Shown here: in pieces, positions 16,510-24,945 of the stretch | Layout of the letters: each line of letters opens with the position of its first letter | Numbering within the stretch: position 1 is the first letter of the stretch | Assembly (NCBI GenBank): GCA_947588835.1 | Contig: CANPZS010000012.1 | Span: forward strand, 1 to 49,990 | Reading direction: 5' to 3' | Source of the DNA: an uncultured Bacteroidales bacterium | Lineage (GTDB): Bacteria; Bacteroidota; Bacteroidia; Bacteroidales; UBA932 | DNA length: 49,990 nucleotides | Translations under genes and position numbers: made by a program | The notes under the pieces: model-generated | What the model saw: only the letters and a program-made list of their open reading frames with translations | Databases searched by the model: none | What the model was told of the DNA's origin: nothing

Positions 16510-17697
16510 TTATCCGATGATGTATTTCCCTATTTTAGGAATGCGCTGCAGCAATATCGCGATCACGGATACGCATACGAATGAGCATACGGCCGATAGA
16601 AGGATTTCCACGGGCGTGGTCCACGGGCCAAGGCATCCTGCGGCGCCGGTGCCGAGCCAGCTGCGGAACGCCGCGCTGATGAGCCCGAGAACGAGCAGAT
16701 GGCACAGATACATCCCGTAGCTCGCGCGGGAGACGGGGAGGATGATCCGGCGATAAAAGCGATTGTCCGCCGTTATCTTGCGCAGCAGTAGAATCCATGC
16801 TATGGCCATGAGGGCCACTCCGACGGTATCGTTGCACCAAGTGGTCTCCCACCATACGGCTTTTTCCACGAGCCCTTCGACGGGGAACTGGCCGCCGCCC
16901 GTCGCGAGCGCCCTGCGGATGAATCCGTAGAATGAAATCGCGAATCCTGCCGCGAAGCACGGAACGGCCGTCAAAAGAGTCTTTTTCCACGACAGTTCTC
17001 CGACGAACTTGCGGAAATAGAGGCCGAGCAGCAGGTATCCGATGAATCCGCTGAAATAATAGAAGGTGCCGTAGGCGTTCCAGCTGGCTTCGCCCCAAAG
17101 CGGGTAAAGCGCCTGGCGGGGCAGGCCGGACGGGCCGTAAATCACGGTAGGAGGCACGCCTGCCGCCCAGTCGCGGATGAGGGGGATCAAGGTTGTAAGG
17201 AGCCACAGCCCCAGATAGAAGCGCAGCTCCTTTTTGCCGACCTTTTCCGCCCAGGGGGAGAGCAGAGGCATCAGCAGGTAGATGCCTATGAGCATGTAGA
17301 CGTACCAGAGATGTCCTGCGGCATAGTTGAAATTGAAAATCAGGTCCTTGAAATTCTCGACCGGCCGGCCGTAGACCAACGCATAAACGATGGTCCACAG
17401 CAGGAACGGAACCAGCACCCTGACCGCCCTGCGCCGGAAAAATTCTGCGGTGCCGTATTTCAGCGGAAACTGCAGATAGCTCGACATGATAATGAACAGG
17501 GGTACGCATGCCCTTACGAAAGAGTCGAAGAACGAGGCCCAGAGCATATCCGTCCGGGTAAGCAGCAGCGAGCCTTCGCCTCCGAGGTAGAAAGGTTCGG
17601 TGCAATGCACCGTCATAACCATGAAACATGCTATTACCCGCACCCAGTCGAGCCATATCTCACGCTTCGCCGGCTGAAGCAGAACAGTATTTGTCAT
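16510..17697 (-). CDS. Integral membrane acyltransferase (acyltransferase 3 family)
   Basis: 395 residues with about ten transmembrane helices. The family start is present: LDWVRVIACFMVMTVHC (about 16-32), where the His in the first helix is the catalytic candidate. ACVPLFIIMSSYLQF follows near residue 65. Such enzymes O-acetylate sugars of surface polysaccharides or exported glycans. It follows the Crp/Fnr gene by 81 bp, in which a TTTGAC/GTCAAA palindrome lies. The next gene downstream, the permease, has its own promoter. Confidence 0.88.
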   Translation of the reverse strand: MTNTVLLQPAKREIWLDWVRVIACFMVMTVHCTEPFYLGGEGSLLLTRTDMLWASFFDSFVRACVPLFIIMSSYLQFPLKYGTAEFFRRRAVRVLVPFLLWTIVYALVYGRPVENFKDLIFNFNYAAGHLWYVYMLIGIYLLMPLLSPWAEKVGKKELRFYLGLWLLTTLIPLIRDWAAGVPPTVIYGPSGLPRQALYPLWGEASWNAYGTFYYFSGFIGYLLLGLYFRKFVGELSWKKTLLTAVPCFAAGFAISFYGFIRRALATGGGQFPVEGLVEKAVWWETTWCNDTVGVALMAIAWILLLRKITADNRFYRRIILPVSRASYGMYLCHLLVLGLISAAFRSWLGTGAAGCLGPWTTPVEILLSAVCSFVCVSVIAILLQRIPKIGKYIIG

Positions 17698-17753
17698 TGT
17701 CGTATGTTTTTAAAGCCTATGCCGCGAATTTCGCAAAAGAAAAGGTCTTTGAA

Positions 17754-17769
17754 TTTGACCTGCGTCAAA
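17754..17769. promoter_or_regulatory. Possible Crp/Fnr-type operator
   Basis: TTTGACCTGCGTCAAA is a perfect 6-bp inverted repeat with a 4-bp spacer. It resembles the Crp/Fnr consensus TTGAT-N4-ATCAA. It lies between the Crp/Fnr gene and the acyltransferase gene, about 57 bp before the latter's start. Confidence 0.5.
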
Positions 17770-17778
17770 AAAGTTCTT

Positions 17779-18351
17779 TCAGGAGCGTATGCGGCTGAGA
17801 GTCGAGGGATCCATGCCCAGATATGAAGCTATGTCGCCGAGCGGAGCCCTTGAACAGATTTCAGGGAACTGCGCCCTGAACATCTCGTACCGTCTTTCTG
17901 CCGGCATTGTAAGCCGCTCCATGTGCGAACGGTGCAGCCTGCGGTATTCGTTCTGATGTATCAGCCGTCCCCAGTTGCACAGTTCAATGTTTTCCCTGAA
18001 CAGCGCTTCAAGGTCGGCAAGCGGTATCCTCCACGCCTCGACTGCCTCCACGGCCTGTGCGAATTCTTCGCTTTTCCTGCCGTAATACAGTTCGTCCATG
18101 CTGAATATGAGCCCGCCCTCGGTCGAGAAGGAAGTTACCGTTTCCTTGCCGTCGTACAGCCAGAAATGGCGTATAAGCCCCTTTTCCACCAGCCAGGCGT
18201 AACGGGAATACACACCGGCGCGCAGAATCATGTCCTTTTTTGCGAAGCTGCATTCTTCAAGCCGCGCGGCCATGAGCGCAACGCTCCCGTCGCTTATCGG
18301 ACATATTTTCCGCATCGATTTCAAAAACAAACTTTCCGTAAATCCGATCAT
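17779..18351 (-). CDS. Crp/Fnr-family transcriptional regulator
   Basis: A 190-residue regulator. The cupin-like cNMP-binding fold spans about 20-125 (ILRAGVYSRYAWLVEKGLIRHFW). A short C-terminal helix-turn-helix includes PLGDIASYLGMDPSTLSRIRS (170-190). The cyclic-nucleotide phosphate-binding Arg/Ser cassette is not seen, nor are the Fe-S cysteines of Fnr, so the signal is unknown. This is the usual compact Bacteroidetes type. It probably acts on the adjacent palindrome and the acyltransferase gene. It is divergent from tgt. Confidence 0.88.
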   Translation of the reverse strand: MIGFTESLFLKSMRKICPISDGSVALMAARLEECSFAKKDMILRAGVYSRYAWLVEKGLIRHFWLYDGKETVTSFSTEGGLIFSMDELYYGRKSEEFAQAVEAVEAWRIPLADLEALFRENIELCNWGRLIHQNEYRRLHRSHMERLTMPAERRYEMFRAQFPEICSRAPLGDIASYLGMDPSTLSRIRS

Positions 18352-18414
18352 CCCGCAGTTCCGTTATTTTTTCTAGGACGGCGGCAAATCTACGGTTTTT
18401 TCATCAATTCTGCC

Positions 18415-18422
18415 TATATTTG
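18415..18422 (+). promoter_or_regulatory. -7 box of the tgt operon
   Basis: TATATTTG fits TAnnTTTG perfectly and lies 20 bp before the tgt start codon. The -33 element is weak. Confidence 0.55.
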
Positions 18423-18442
18423 ACGGATTAAATGGAATTCAC

Positions 18443-19576
18443 GTGTTTGATTTCGTAAAAACGTCAGTCGACAGCCGGTCATCGGCCCGCGCCGGGATTC
18501 TCTCCACCGATCATGGAGAGATTCATACCCCCGTTTTCATGCCGGTGGGTACCGTCGGCTCGGTCAAGGGCGTGTACCATAGAGATCTGAAAGATGACAT
18601 AGGAGCCGAAATAATCCTCGGCAACACTTATCATCTCTATCTCCGTCCGGGCCCGGACATCCTGAAGGCGGCCGGCGGACTGCACCGATTCGAGGGATGG
18701 GACAGGCCCATATTGACGGACAGCGGAGGCTTCCAGGTGTTTTCCCTGAGTCCTATACGCAGGCTGACTCCGGACGGCTGCACGTTCGCCTCGCACATAG
18801 ACGGCTCACGCCATACCTTCACTCCGGAAAACAATGTGGACATTCAGAGAATCATAGGCGCCGACATAATGATGGCCCTCGACGAATGCTGCCCCGGCGA
18901 TGCGGACGAAAAATATGCGCGCAAGTCGCTCAGGCTCACCCAAGGCTGGCTGGAGCGCTATGTACGGCGCTACGAAGAGACCGAACCTCTGTACGGGCAT
19001 TATCAGGCCATGTTTCCCATCGTGCAGGGATGCGTCTATCCGGACCTGCGCAGGGCCGCCGCCGAACACGCCTTGCGTTACGGGCATGACGGTTTCGCGA
19101 TAGGGGGGCTCGCGGTCGGGGAACCGGTCGAGAAGATGTACGAGATGCTCGAGATAGTCTGCCCCATGCTTCCGGACGACAAGCCGCGCTACCTGATGGG
19201 AGTCGGCACTCCGGCCAATATCCTTGAAGGGATAGCCCGCGGGGTGGACATGTTCGACTGCGTAATGCCCACGCGCAACGGCCGCAACGGAATGCTGTTC
19301 ACGTGGAACGGCATAATGAACATGCGCAACGCCAAGTGGGCGGACGATTTTTCGCCCATAGATCCGGAGGGAACTTCTTTCGTGGACAAGGCTTACAGCA
19401 AGGCCTACCTCAGGCACCTGTTCGTATCCGGAGAGATGTTCGCCGCCATGATAGCGAGCGAGCACAATCTGGCCTTTTACCTTGATCTCGTGCGTACGGC
19501 GCGCAGGCATATAGAGGCGGGGGATTTCACGGCATGGAAAAACGCGGCCGTCAAAAGGATAATGCAGAGAATATGA
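18443..19576 (+). CDS. tgt: Queuine tRNA-ribosyltransferase
   Basis: A 377-residue TIM-barrel enzyme that exchanges guanine-34 for a queuosine precursor in GUN-anticodon tRNAs. The catalytic Asp is in TDSGGFQVFSL (about 92-102) and the second Asp in DCVMPTRNGR (about 272-281). The start is GTG; no in-frame ATG precedes it. The three zinc-ligand Cys of the CxCxxC motif are replaced in the aligned segment (EGTSFVDKAYSKAYLRHL), while the His of SEHN is kept. It is translationally coupled to lptG by an ATGA overlap. Confidence 0.95.
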   Translation: MFDFVKTSVDSRSSARAGILSTDHGEIHTPVFMPVGTVGSVKGVYHRDLKDDIGAEIILGNTYHLYLRPGPDILKAAGGLHRFEGWDRPILTDSGGFQVFSLSPIRRLTPDGCTFASHIDGSRHTFTPENNVDIQRIIGADIMMALDECCPGDADEKYARKSLRLTQGWLERYVRRYEETEPLYGHYQAMFPIVQGCVYPDLRRAAAEHALRYGHDGFAIGGLAVGEPVEKMYEMLEIVCPMLPDDKPRYLMGVGTPANILEGIARGVDMFDCVMPTRNGRNGMLFTWNGIMNMRNAKWADDFSPIDPEGTSFVDKAYSKAYLRHLFVSGEMFAAMIASEHNLAFYLDLVRTARRHIEAGDFTAWKNAAVKRIMQRI

Positions 19577-20661
19577 AAGGATTGAAAAAACTGGATTATT
19601 ACATAATGAAGAAGTTCATTCTGACCTTCTTCGCTGCGATCCTGCTGATCATCGGCATTGTGATAATCATCGACATAAGCGAAAAAATAGGAGATTTCGT
19701 CGCAAAGGAGGCCCCGATCCATGCCATAATATTCGATTATTATCTCAATTTCATACCGTATTTCATGAACATGTACAGTCCTTTGTTCGTGTTCATTACG
19801 GTTATTTTCTTTACCTCGCGCATGGCTGTCGATTCGGAGATAGTGGCCATACTTTCGTGCGGCGTCAGCTACCATCGCCTGATGGTCCCTTATCTTTTGT
19901 CCGCGCTGCTCATAGCATCCCTGTCGTTGGGGCTGAGCCTTTGGGTGATACCGCATTCCAACGAGGTGAGACTCGAATTCGAGAACCAATACGTGAAGCG
20001 GCGTTCCGGCGCTGCCGGCCGCAATATCCATTATAAACTGAGCGACAACAAGTTCGTCTATGTCGAATCTTTCAGCGTCTGGAACAATACCGCCTACGGC
20101 TTTTCCCTTGAGACCGTGGAGAACGACCGCATGCTGAGCAAGATTTCCGCCGAATCCGCCGTGTGGGACAGCCTGTCCGGTTCGTGGCGGCTGAAGAATT
20201 ATTTCATCCGCGAGTACGGCGACGGCCTGTACGACAGGGTGACGCAGGGGAGCCAGATAGATACAGTGCTGGAACTGAGCGTGGAAGACTTCCGCCGTAG
20301 CAGGAACACTGTGGAGGAACTGCCGCAGAAGGAGCTCAACGCGCTTATAAAGGTGCAGAAAGGACGTGGCGACGCCAACGTGATGTATGCCCAGATAGAG
20401 CTGCACACGCGTTTCGCTCTGCCGTTTTCCGCGTTCATACTCACAATCATAGGCGTAGCCCTTTCTTCCCGGAAACGGCGTGGCGGCACGGGATGGAACA
20501 TAGGCATAGGCATCGCGCTTGGCTTTTCGTACATTTTGTTCCTGCGTTTCAGCCAGATGTTCGTCTATACCGGATTTCTGCCGCCGGGGATAGCCCTTTG
20601 GCTGCCCAACGTCATTTTCGCGATGATAGCTGTCGTCATATACAGACTTGCTCCTAAATAA
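19573..20661 (+). CDS. lptG: LptF/LptG-family permease (YjgP/YjgQ)
   Basis: A 362-residue inner-membrane subunit of the lipopolysaccharide transporter that extracts LPS from the inner membrane with LptB2. Helices lie at about 15-37, 60-85 and 100-120, then a periplasmic beta-jellyroll domain (about 135-270) and three C-terminal helices (about 280-360). The start ATG at 19573 overlaps the tgt stop (ATGA). The frame is open to 19534, but that would overlap tgt by 43 bp. I cannot tell LptF from LptG with certainty. Confidence 0.88.
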   Translation: MKGLKKLDYYIMKKFILTFFAAILLIIGIVIIIDISEKIGDFVAKEAPIHAIIFDYYLNFIPYFMNMYSPLFVFITVIFFTSRMAVDSEIVAILSCGVSYHRLMVPYLLSALLIASLSLGLSLWVIPHSNEVRLEFENQYVKRRSGAAGRNIHYKLSDNKFVYVESFSVWNNTAYGFSLETVENDRMLSKISAESAVWDSLSGSWRLKNYFIREYGDGLYDRVTQGSQIDTVLELSVEDFRRSRNTVEELPQKELNALIKVQKGRGDANVMYAQIELHTRFALPFSAFILTIIGVALSSRKRRGGTGWNIGIGIALGFSYILFLRFSQMFVYTGFLPPGIALWLPNVIFAMIAVVIYRLAPK

Positions 20662-20668
20662 TGAAGAA

Positions 20669-21100
20669 ATGAAAGTAAAGATAGTGAACCGTTCGGCCTT
20701 TCCTCCGCCGTCTTATGCGACCGCGCTTTCGGCGGGGATGGATCTGAAAGCCGACATAGCTGAGCCGATGACGGTGGCCCCTCTTTGCAGGATAACCGTG
20801 CCTACCGGCATTTTCATCGAATTGCCCGCAGGATATGAAGCCCAGATAAGGCCGAGAAGCGGTCTCGCAGCCGGGCACGGGATCACCGTGCTCAACGCTC
20901 CTGGCACCATAGACGCCGACTATCGCGGCGAGATAAAGGTGCTGCTCGTGAATCTGTCGGATACTGAATTCACCGTGAATCCGGGCGAAAGGATTGCCCA
21001 GATGGTGGTGGCGAAGCATGAGAAAGTGGAATGGGAGCTCGTTTCGGATCTCGGACAGTCCGGGCGTGGAACGGGAGGGTTCGGAAGTACGGGCATTTGA
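20669..21100 (+). CDS. dut: dUTP diphosphatase
   Basis: A 143-residue trimeric dUTPase that hydrolyses dUTP to dUMP, protecting DNA from uracil and feeding dTMP synthesis. All five motifs are readable: SAGMDL (1), PRSGLA (2), [10 protein letters not shown] (3, catalytic Asp and Tyr), GERIAQMV (4) and [10 protein letters not shown] (5). The start at MKVKIVNRS lies 7 bp after the lptG stop. An in-frame alternative at 20648 would overlap lptG. Confidence 0.97.
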   Translation: MKVKIVNRSAFPPPSYATALSAGMDLKADIAEPMTVAPLCRITVPTGIFIELPAGYEAQIRPRSGLAAGHGITVLNAPGTIDADYRGEIKVLLVNLSDTEFTVNPGERIAQMVVAKHEKVEWELVSDLGQSGRGTGGFGSTGI

Positions 21101-21105
21101 AAATT

Positions 21106-22446
21106 ATGGCCATGAATACACGTGAATTGTATGATATTTTCCTTTCCTGCGGCGGAAAGGTTTCCATTGACAGCCGCAACATCTCCGTCGGAGAATTGTT
21201 TTTCGCATTGAAAGGAGAGAATTTCGACGGCAACGCCTATGCGCGGGAAGCTCTCGAAAAAGGAGCCTGCATGGCTGTGGTGGACGCGGATTCGGACGCC
21301 GCGCGTTCCGGCGACCCGAGGATGGCGGTTGTCGGCGACACTCTTTCGGCCTTGAAGGAACTGGCCGCATGGCACAGGGAACATGTGCGTCCCGACGGGA
21401 AACGGCTGCCCGTGATAGGCCTGACCGGCACCAACGGCAAGACTACCACCAAAGAACTTATCCGTACAGTGCTGTCCGTGAAATATAATGTGACGGCGAC
21501 CGAGGGCAATCTGAACAACGAGATAGGCGTGCCGCTGTCCGTGCTGAAAATCAATTCCGAAACGGATGTGGCGGTCATCGAGATGGGGGCCAGCCATCCG
21601 GAGGACATTACCTCCCTCGTTGCCGTCAGCCGGCCTGACTACGGTCTGATAACCAACGTGGGCAAAGGACATCTGCTCGGTTTCGGCAGTTATGAGGGGG
21701 TGAAGCTCGCAAAGGGTCGGCTCTACGATTATCTGGCGGCCAATGGAGGCGTCGCGTTCGTCAACGCCGATGATCCGGTCTTGCAGGAGATGGCTTCCGT
21801 GCGCGGCGTCGATACTGTCGGATACGGTCTCGGCCATTCCGGCGGAAAGGTGCTCCCTTCCTCCGCCGAACATCCGTTCCTGAGGATATCCATCCGGGAT
21901 TTCGTCGTGGAGACACAGCTCGTGGGGGCGTACAATGCCGCCAATGTCATGGCGGCGCTGGCCATCGGCCGGCATTTCGGAATAAGCATGGAAGACGCTG
22001 CCGCGGCCGTGGCCGCATACCGTCCTACGCTGCATCGTTCGCAGATTGTCGTCACGGGACGGAATACGGTGATAGGGGATTATTACAACGCCAATCCTTC
22101 AAGCATGGCCGCGGCGCTCGACAATCTCGCATTGACGGATGCTTCGTGCAAGGCCGCCCTGCTCGGAGAAATGCGCGAGCTCGGCACAGAGTCTTTCCCC
22201 GAACACGTGGCCGTGGTGCGCCGGTTGCTTTCAATGGATCTGAAGCTCGTGTGCCTTGTGGGTGAAGAATTCCGCAATGCCCTTGGGAACGGCGGTCTCG
22301 CCGGAGGCGTTCCGGAAAATGTGCATTGTTTCGGTACGTCGGAAGAACTTGCCGCCTGGCTGCATGCGCATCCGCTCGATGGCTGCACCGCGCTTGTAAA
22401 AGGTTCGAGGGGCGTCCGCATGGAAAACGTGATGCCCGAATTATAA
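21106..22446 (+). CDS. murF: UDP-MurNAc-tripeptide-D-Ala-D-Ala ligase
   Basis: 446 residues. This cytoplasmic Mur ligase adds D-Ala-D-Ala to the UDP-MurNAc tripeptide, the last cytoplasmic step of peptidoglycan precursor synthesis. The N-terminal domain (DSRNISVGELFFALKGENFDGN) binds UDP. The central ATPase P-loop is GTNGKTTTKEL (about 106-116). The C-terminal domain contains DYYNANPSSM. The start at MAMNTRELY lies 5 bp after dut. Its stop codon lies in TTATAA, which was originally shared with the convergent PAP2 gene before the 302-bp insertion. Confidence 0.96.
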   Translation: MAMNTRELYDIFLSCGGKVSIDSRNISVGELFFALKGENFDGNAYAREALEKGACMAVVDADSDAARSGDPRMAVVGDTLSALKELAAWHREHVRPDGKRLPVIGLTGTNGKTTTKELIRTVLSVKYNVTATEGNLNNEIGVPLSVLKINSETDVAVIEMGASHPEDITSLVAVSRPDYGLITNVGKGHLLGFGSYEGVKLAKGRLYDYLAANGGVAFVNADDPVLQEMASVRGVDTVGYGLGHSGGKVLPSSAEHPFLRISIRDFVVETQLVGAYNAANVMAALAIGRHFGISMEDAAAAVAAYRPTLHRSQIVVTGRNTVIGDYYNANPSSMAAALDNLALTDASCKAALLGEMRELGTESFPEHVAVVRRLLSMDLKLVCLVGEEFRNALGNGGLAGGVPENVHCFGTSEELAAWLHAHPLDGCTALVKGSRGVRMENVMPEL

Positions 22447-22762
22447 TCTGAAGGCTGTGTCATATAAATGGATGATATAGATAGTAGAAAGAATGGAAGA
22501 TAATTGCTTGATAATATTGACAAAATTCATACAACTGAAATGGGAGTTGATAGAATTAGAAGAAACCTAAAAATAGATACAGTAGATGTTGTTGGGTATT
22601 GCAAAAATAAGGTGTTGGATAAAAATTGCAATATATACAAATACAGCGACAATAGATACAGACTACATTTTGGACAAAATAAAGAGGAAAATTGTGTCAA
22701 AAAGTGAAACAATTAGTATAATTTGGAGCATCTGTACTTTAATGTGACACAGCCAATCTGAA
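22445..22762. mobile_element. 302-bp inverted-repeat insertion with 8-bp target duplication
   Basis: The element proper is 22453-22754. Its ends are perfect 10-bp inverted repeats, GGCTGTGTCA (22453-22462) and TGACACAGCC (22745-22754), and about 16 of the first 20 positions match. It is flanked by identical 8-bp direct repeats AATCTGAA at 22445-22452 and 22755-22762. It is much more AT-rich than its surroundings and encodes no transposase, so it is a MITE-like, non-autonomous insertion. Removing it and one repeat restores a clean junction in which murF and PAP2 both end at the hexamer TTATAA. An 8-bp duplication fits several IS families (for example ISL3, IS1595 or IS66), so the mobilising family is not determined. 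Confidence 0.88.
22504..22707 (+). pseudogene. DUF3781-like fragment inside the small element
   Basis: A 67-codon frame opening with TTG directly after an in-frame stop. Residues about 4-42 (NIDKIHTTEMGVDRIRRNL and DVVGYCKNKVLDKNC) match the N-terminal half of DUF3781 proteins. The usual C-terminal half (a KGKNWYV-like strand and a TIITAHK-like end) is replaced by unrelated residues. An ATG at 22493 would be in another frame. I read this as a decayed gene carried by the insertion. Function of DUF3781 is not established. Confidence 0.6.
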
Positions 22763-23371
22763 AAAGTCTTTGGCCGTTGCAGGACGCCTGTCCATGAACC
22801 TGATGCTTATCCAGCGCGCAAGACATCCCGTCGCAAAGCCTGCGGCCAGTCCGAACGCAGTGCCGACCAGAATGTCCCCGAGGAAATGTTTTCCTACGAA
22901 TATCCTGCTGACCGCCACGAGCGTGGCCCACATATATATTCCGTATCCGTAAGCAGAATAAGTGTGGCTGCGGTCGTTGCGGAACGCCATGGTGCTGCAT
23001 ATCGCGAATGAAAAGGCATTGGAGGCATGTCCGGAGAAGAAGCAGAAGAATCCGTGTCCCCTGTTTTCAAGCCAGTGCAGTCCGTTGTCTATCATCTCGG
23101 CATTGAAACATGGCCTGAGCCTGCCTACGGCATATTTGACGTGATATGATACTTGGTCGCATATCACGAGCGCAGACACAATCGACAGCACCATGACGGC
23201 GGCCTTTTTCCATCCGAGCCTCTTTATGAGGAAAAAGAGCACGGCGGCGTATGCCGGTATCCAGACGTATTTGTCAGACATGAAGAGCCAGAAAGCGTCG
23301 GTTGGGCCGCTGTGCAGTCCGTTAATGGCCAATGTGGCCGCATTGTCTATGTTTTCTATGCTGCCCGGCAT
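22739..23371 (-). CDS. PAP2-family membrane phosphatase
   Basis: 210 residues with about five membrane segments. The three PAP2 phosphatase motifs are present: KYAVGRLRP (KX6RP), FSGHASN (PSGH type) and SRIFVGKHFLGD (SRX5HX3D). The likely substrate is undecaprenyl diphosphate, phosphatidylglycerophosphate or a lipid A phosphate; sequence alone does not decide. I chose the start at 23371, where ATG overlaps the obgE stop (TGATG). An alternative start is 23389. The last four residues (AVSH) are encoded by the inserted element: without it the protein would end FRL. Confidence 0.92.
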   Translation of the reverse strand: MPGSIENIDNAATLAINGLHSGPTDAFWLFMSDKYVWIPAYAAVLFFLIKRLGWKKAAVMVLSIVSALVICDQVSYHVKYAVGRLRPCFNAEMIDNGLHWLENRGHGFFCFFSGHASNAFSFAICSTMAFRNDRSHTYSAYGYGIYMWATLVAVSRIFVGKHFLGDILVGTAFGLAAGFATGCLARWISIRFMDRRPATAKDFFRLAVSH

Positions 23372-24360
23372 CAGTTGAGAGTTTTCCAAAGCAGGTCCTT
23401 AAGTTCTTTGAGTCCGGTGCGACCGACGGATGAAATGAATACGTACGGGACGCCCGCCGGTAGGGCCGCTTCTATCTTTTTTTGCTTTTTGCCGTCTATC
23501 AGATCGCATTTCGTGATTGCGAGGACGCGTTCCTTTACGAGAAGTTCGGGATTGTACAGCCGCAGTTCGTCGAGCAGGATTTCATAGGAGGCCGATATGT
23601 CTTTTTCTTCGCATGATATCGTGAAGAGCAATATTGAGTTGCGCTCGATGTGCCTAAGAAAGCGTATGCCGATGCCGCGCCCTTCGTGGGCTCCTTTTAT
23701 GATGCCCGGAATGTCGGCCATCACGAATGATTTGTCATCGTAATATTCCACTATGCCGAGGTTGGGCTCAAGGGTAGTGAACGCGTAATCGGCTATCTTG
23801 GGCCGCGCCGCCGTGACGGATGACAGCAGGGTGGATTTGCCTGCGTTGGGAAAACCGACGAGACCTACGTCGGCGAGGAGCTTCAGTTCCAGCGTGAACC
23901 ATCCTTCCTGTCCTTCTTCTCCCGGCTGCGCAAAACGCGGCGTCTGCATCGTGGCGCTTTTGAAATTGTTGTTGCCGAGCCCTCCGCGGCCTCCGCGGCA
24001 CAGGATGAATTCCTCTCCGTCTTCCATCATCTCATGCAGGACCTTCCCCGTCTCGGCGTCTGCGGCCACCGTGCCTATCGGTACTCGGATGCGGATGTCC
24101 TCTCCGTTGCGGCCCGTCCGCAGCGCCGCCCCTCCGGGGGCTCCGGCCTCCGCCTTGACGTGCTTGCGGTATTTGAGGTGGATAAGCGTCCAGAGCTGCT
24201 TGTCGGCGCACAATATGATGTGCCCGCCGCGTCCGCCGTCCCCGCCGTCCGGTCCTCCTTTCGGAACGTATTTCGCCCGATGCAGATGTGTCGAGCCCGC
24301 TCCGCCGTGTCCTGACGAGCAAAAGATCTTTACGTAGTCTATGAAGTTCGATTCTGCCAT
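23371..24360 (-). CDS. obgE: Obg/CgtA GTPase
   Basis: A 329-residue essential ribosome-assembly GTPase, also linked to stress control. The Gly-rich Obg domain covers about 1-157 ([24 protein letters not shown]). The GTPase domain shows G1 [11 protein letters not shown] (about 166-176), G3 DIPGI and G4 TKCD. The frame is open to 24423, but [14 protein letters not shown] is the family start. There is no long C-terminal OCT domain, as in other Bacteroidetes. It is followed by the translationally coupled PAP2 gene. Confidence 0.97.
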   Translation of the reverse strand: MAESNFIDYVKIFCSSGHGGAGSTHLHRAKYVPKGGPDGGDGGRGGHIILCADKQLWTLIHLKYRKHVKAEAGAPGGAALRTGRNGEDIRIRVPIGTVAADAETGKVLHEMMEDGEEFILCRGGRGGLGNNNFKSATMQTPRFAQPGEEGQEGWFTLELKLLADVGLVGFPNAGKSTLLSSVTAARPKIADYAFTTLEPNLGIVEYYDDKSFVMADIPGIIKGAHEGRGIGIRFLRHIERNSILLFTISCEEKDISASYEILLDELRLYNPELLVKERVLAITKCDLIDGKKQKKIEAALPAGVPYVFISSVGRTGLKELKDLLWKTLN

Positions 24361-24420
24361 CGTGGCGTCCTTTTCAAAGCGGTCTTTATGCAGCCAAAGC
24401 CCCTGCATGCTTCCAAAATG

Positions 24421-24452
24421 CAAAGTTAGCGATTCTTTTCAATTTCCCGAAA
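24421..24452 (-). promoter_or_regulatory. obgE promoter
   Basis: On the minus strand, -33 TTTC (24449-24452), a 20-bp spacer and -7 TAACTTTG (24421-24428, perfect TAnnTTTG). The leader would be about 55 nt. Confidence 0.65.
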
Positions 24453-24479
24453 CGGGAGCATAGACATACTGCTTGCTCA

Positions 24480-24929
24480 TTATTCTTCTACGGCAATTCC
24501 ATTTTTCTTAACAAGAGTTGAGACCTCAATCATCGGCATTGGATATTTGGACAATTGTGTGCCGACGGTTCTGGCATAAACAATTCCCCTGAGTGTGTTG
24601 TATGCCGCACCTACAAGTGACGGAAAGATATCCGCTTTCGTATTCAGCTTCTGGTTCTCTTTGTCCAAAACGACGGCCGAATTCAGATTCAGGACTGAAT
24701 AGTTGAATGTTGCGCTTGCCGTCATAAGTTCTTTTCCCTCATAGGAATATTTGGCGTCGGCAGTCACGAGGATTGTATCTTCGGATATCTTTACCAATGT
24801 TTCAATCTTATATTGAAACCTTAACTTTTCTTCATCGAAATCAGAAAAGTCAAAGTCCTTGAATTCTGAAATAATTCGCTCATTTTCAATTGAAACGAGC
24901 CTGAATTTTACGTTTGCTTTATCTTCCAT
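24480..24929 (-). CDS. SecB-like chaperone of a toxin-antitoxin-chaperone module
   Basis: 149 residues. Beta-strand-rich N-terminal part (FRLVSIENERII, then KIETLVKISED and VTADAKYSYEGKELMTA), then the C-terminal helical segment PSLVGAAYNTLRGIVYARTVGTQLSKYPMPMIE (about 106-138). This is the SecB/SecB-like pattern in which the NTLRG and PMPMI residues sit where SecB has its conserved helix and PxL. In known TAC systems such a chaperone shields the antitoxin from degradation. It follows the antitoxin gene by 16 bp. The frame is open to 24992, but that would overlap the antitoxin gene; MEDKANVKFRL is the natural start. A general secretion SecB is less likely given the neighbours. Confidence 0.8.
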   Translation of the reverse strand: MEDKANVKFRLVSIENERIISEFKDFDFSDFDEEKLRFQYKIETLVKISEDTILVTADAKYSYEGKELMTASATFNYSVLNLNSAVVLDKENQKLNTKADIFPSLVGAAYNTLRGIVYARTVGTQLSKYPMPMIEVSTLVKKNGIAVEE

Positions 24930-24945
24930 ATCAGTTTCCTCCTTC

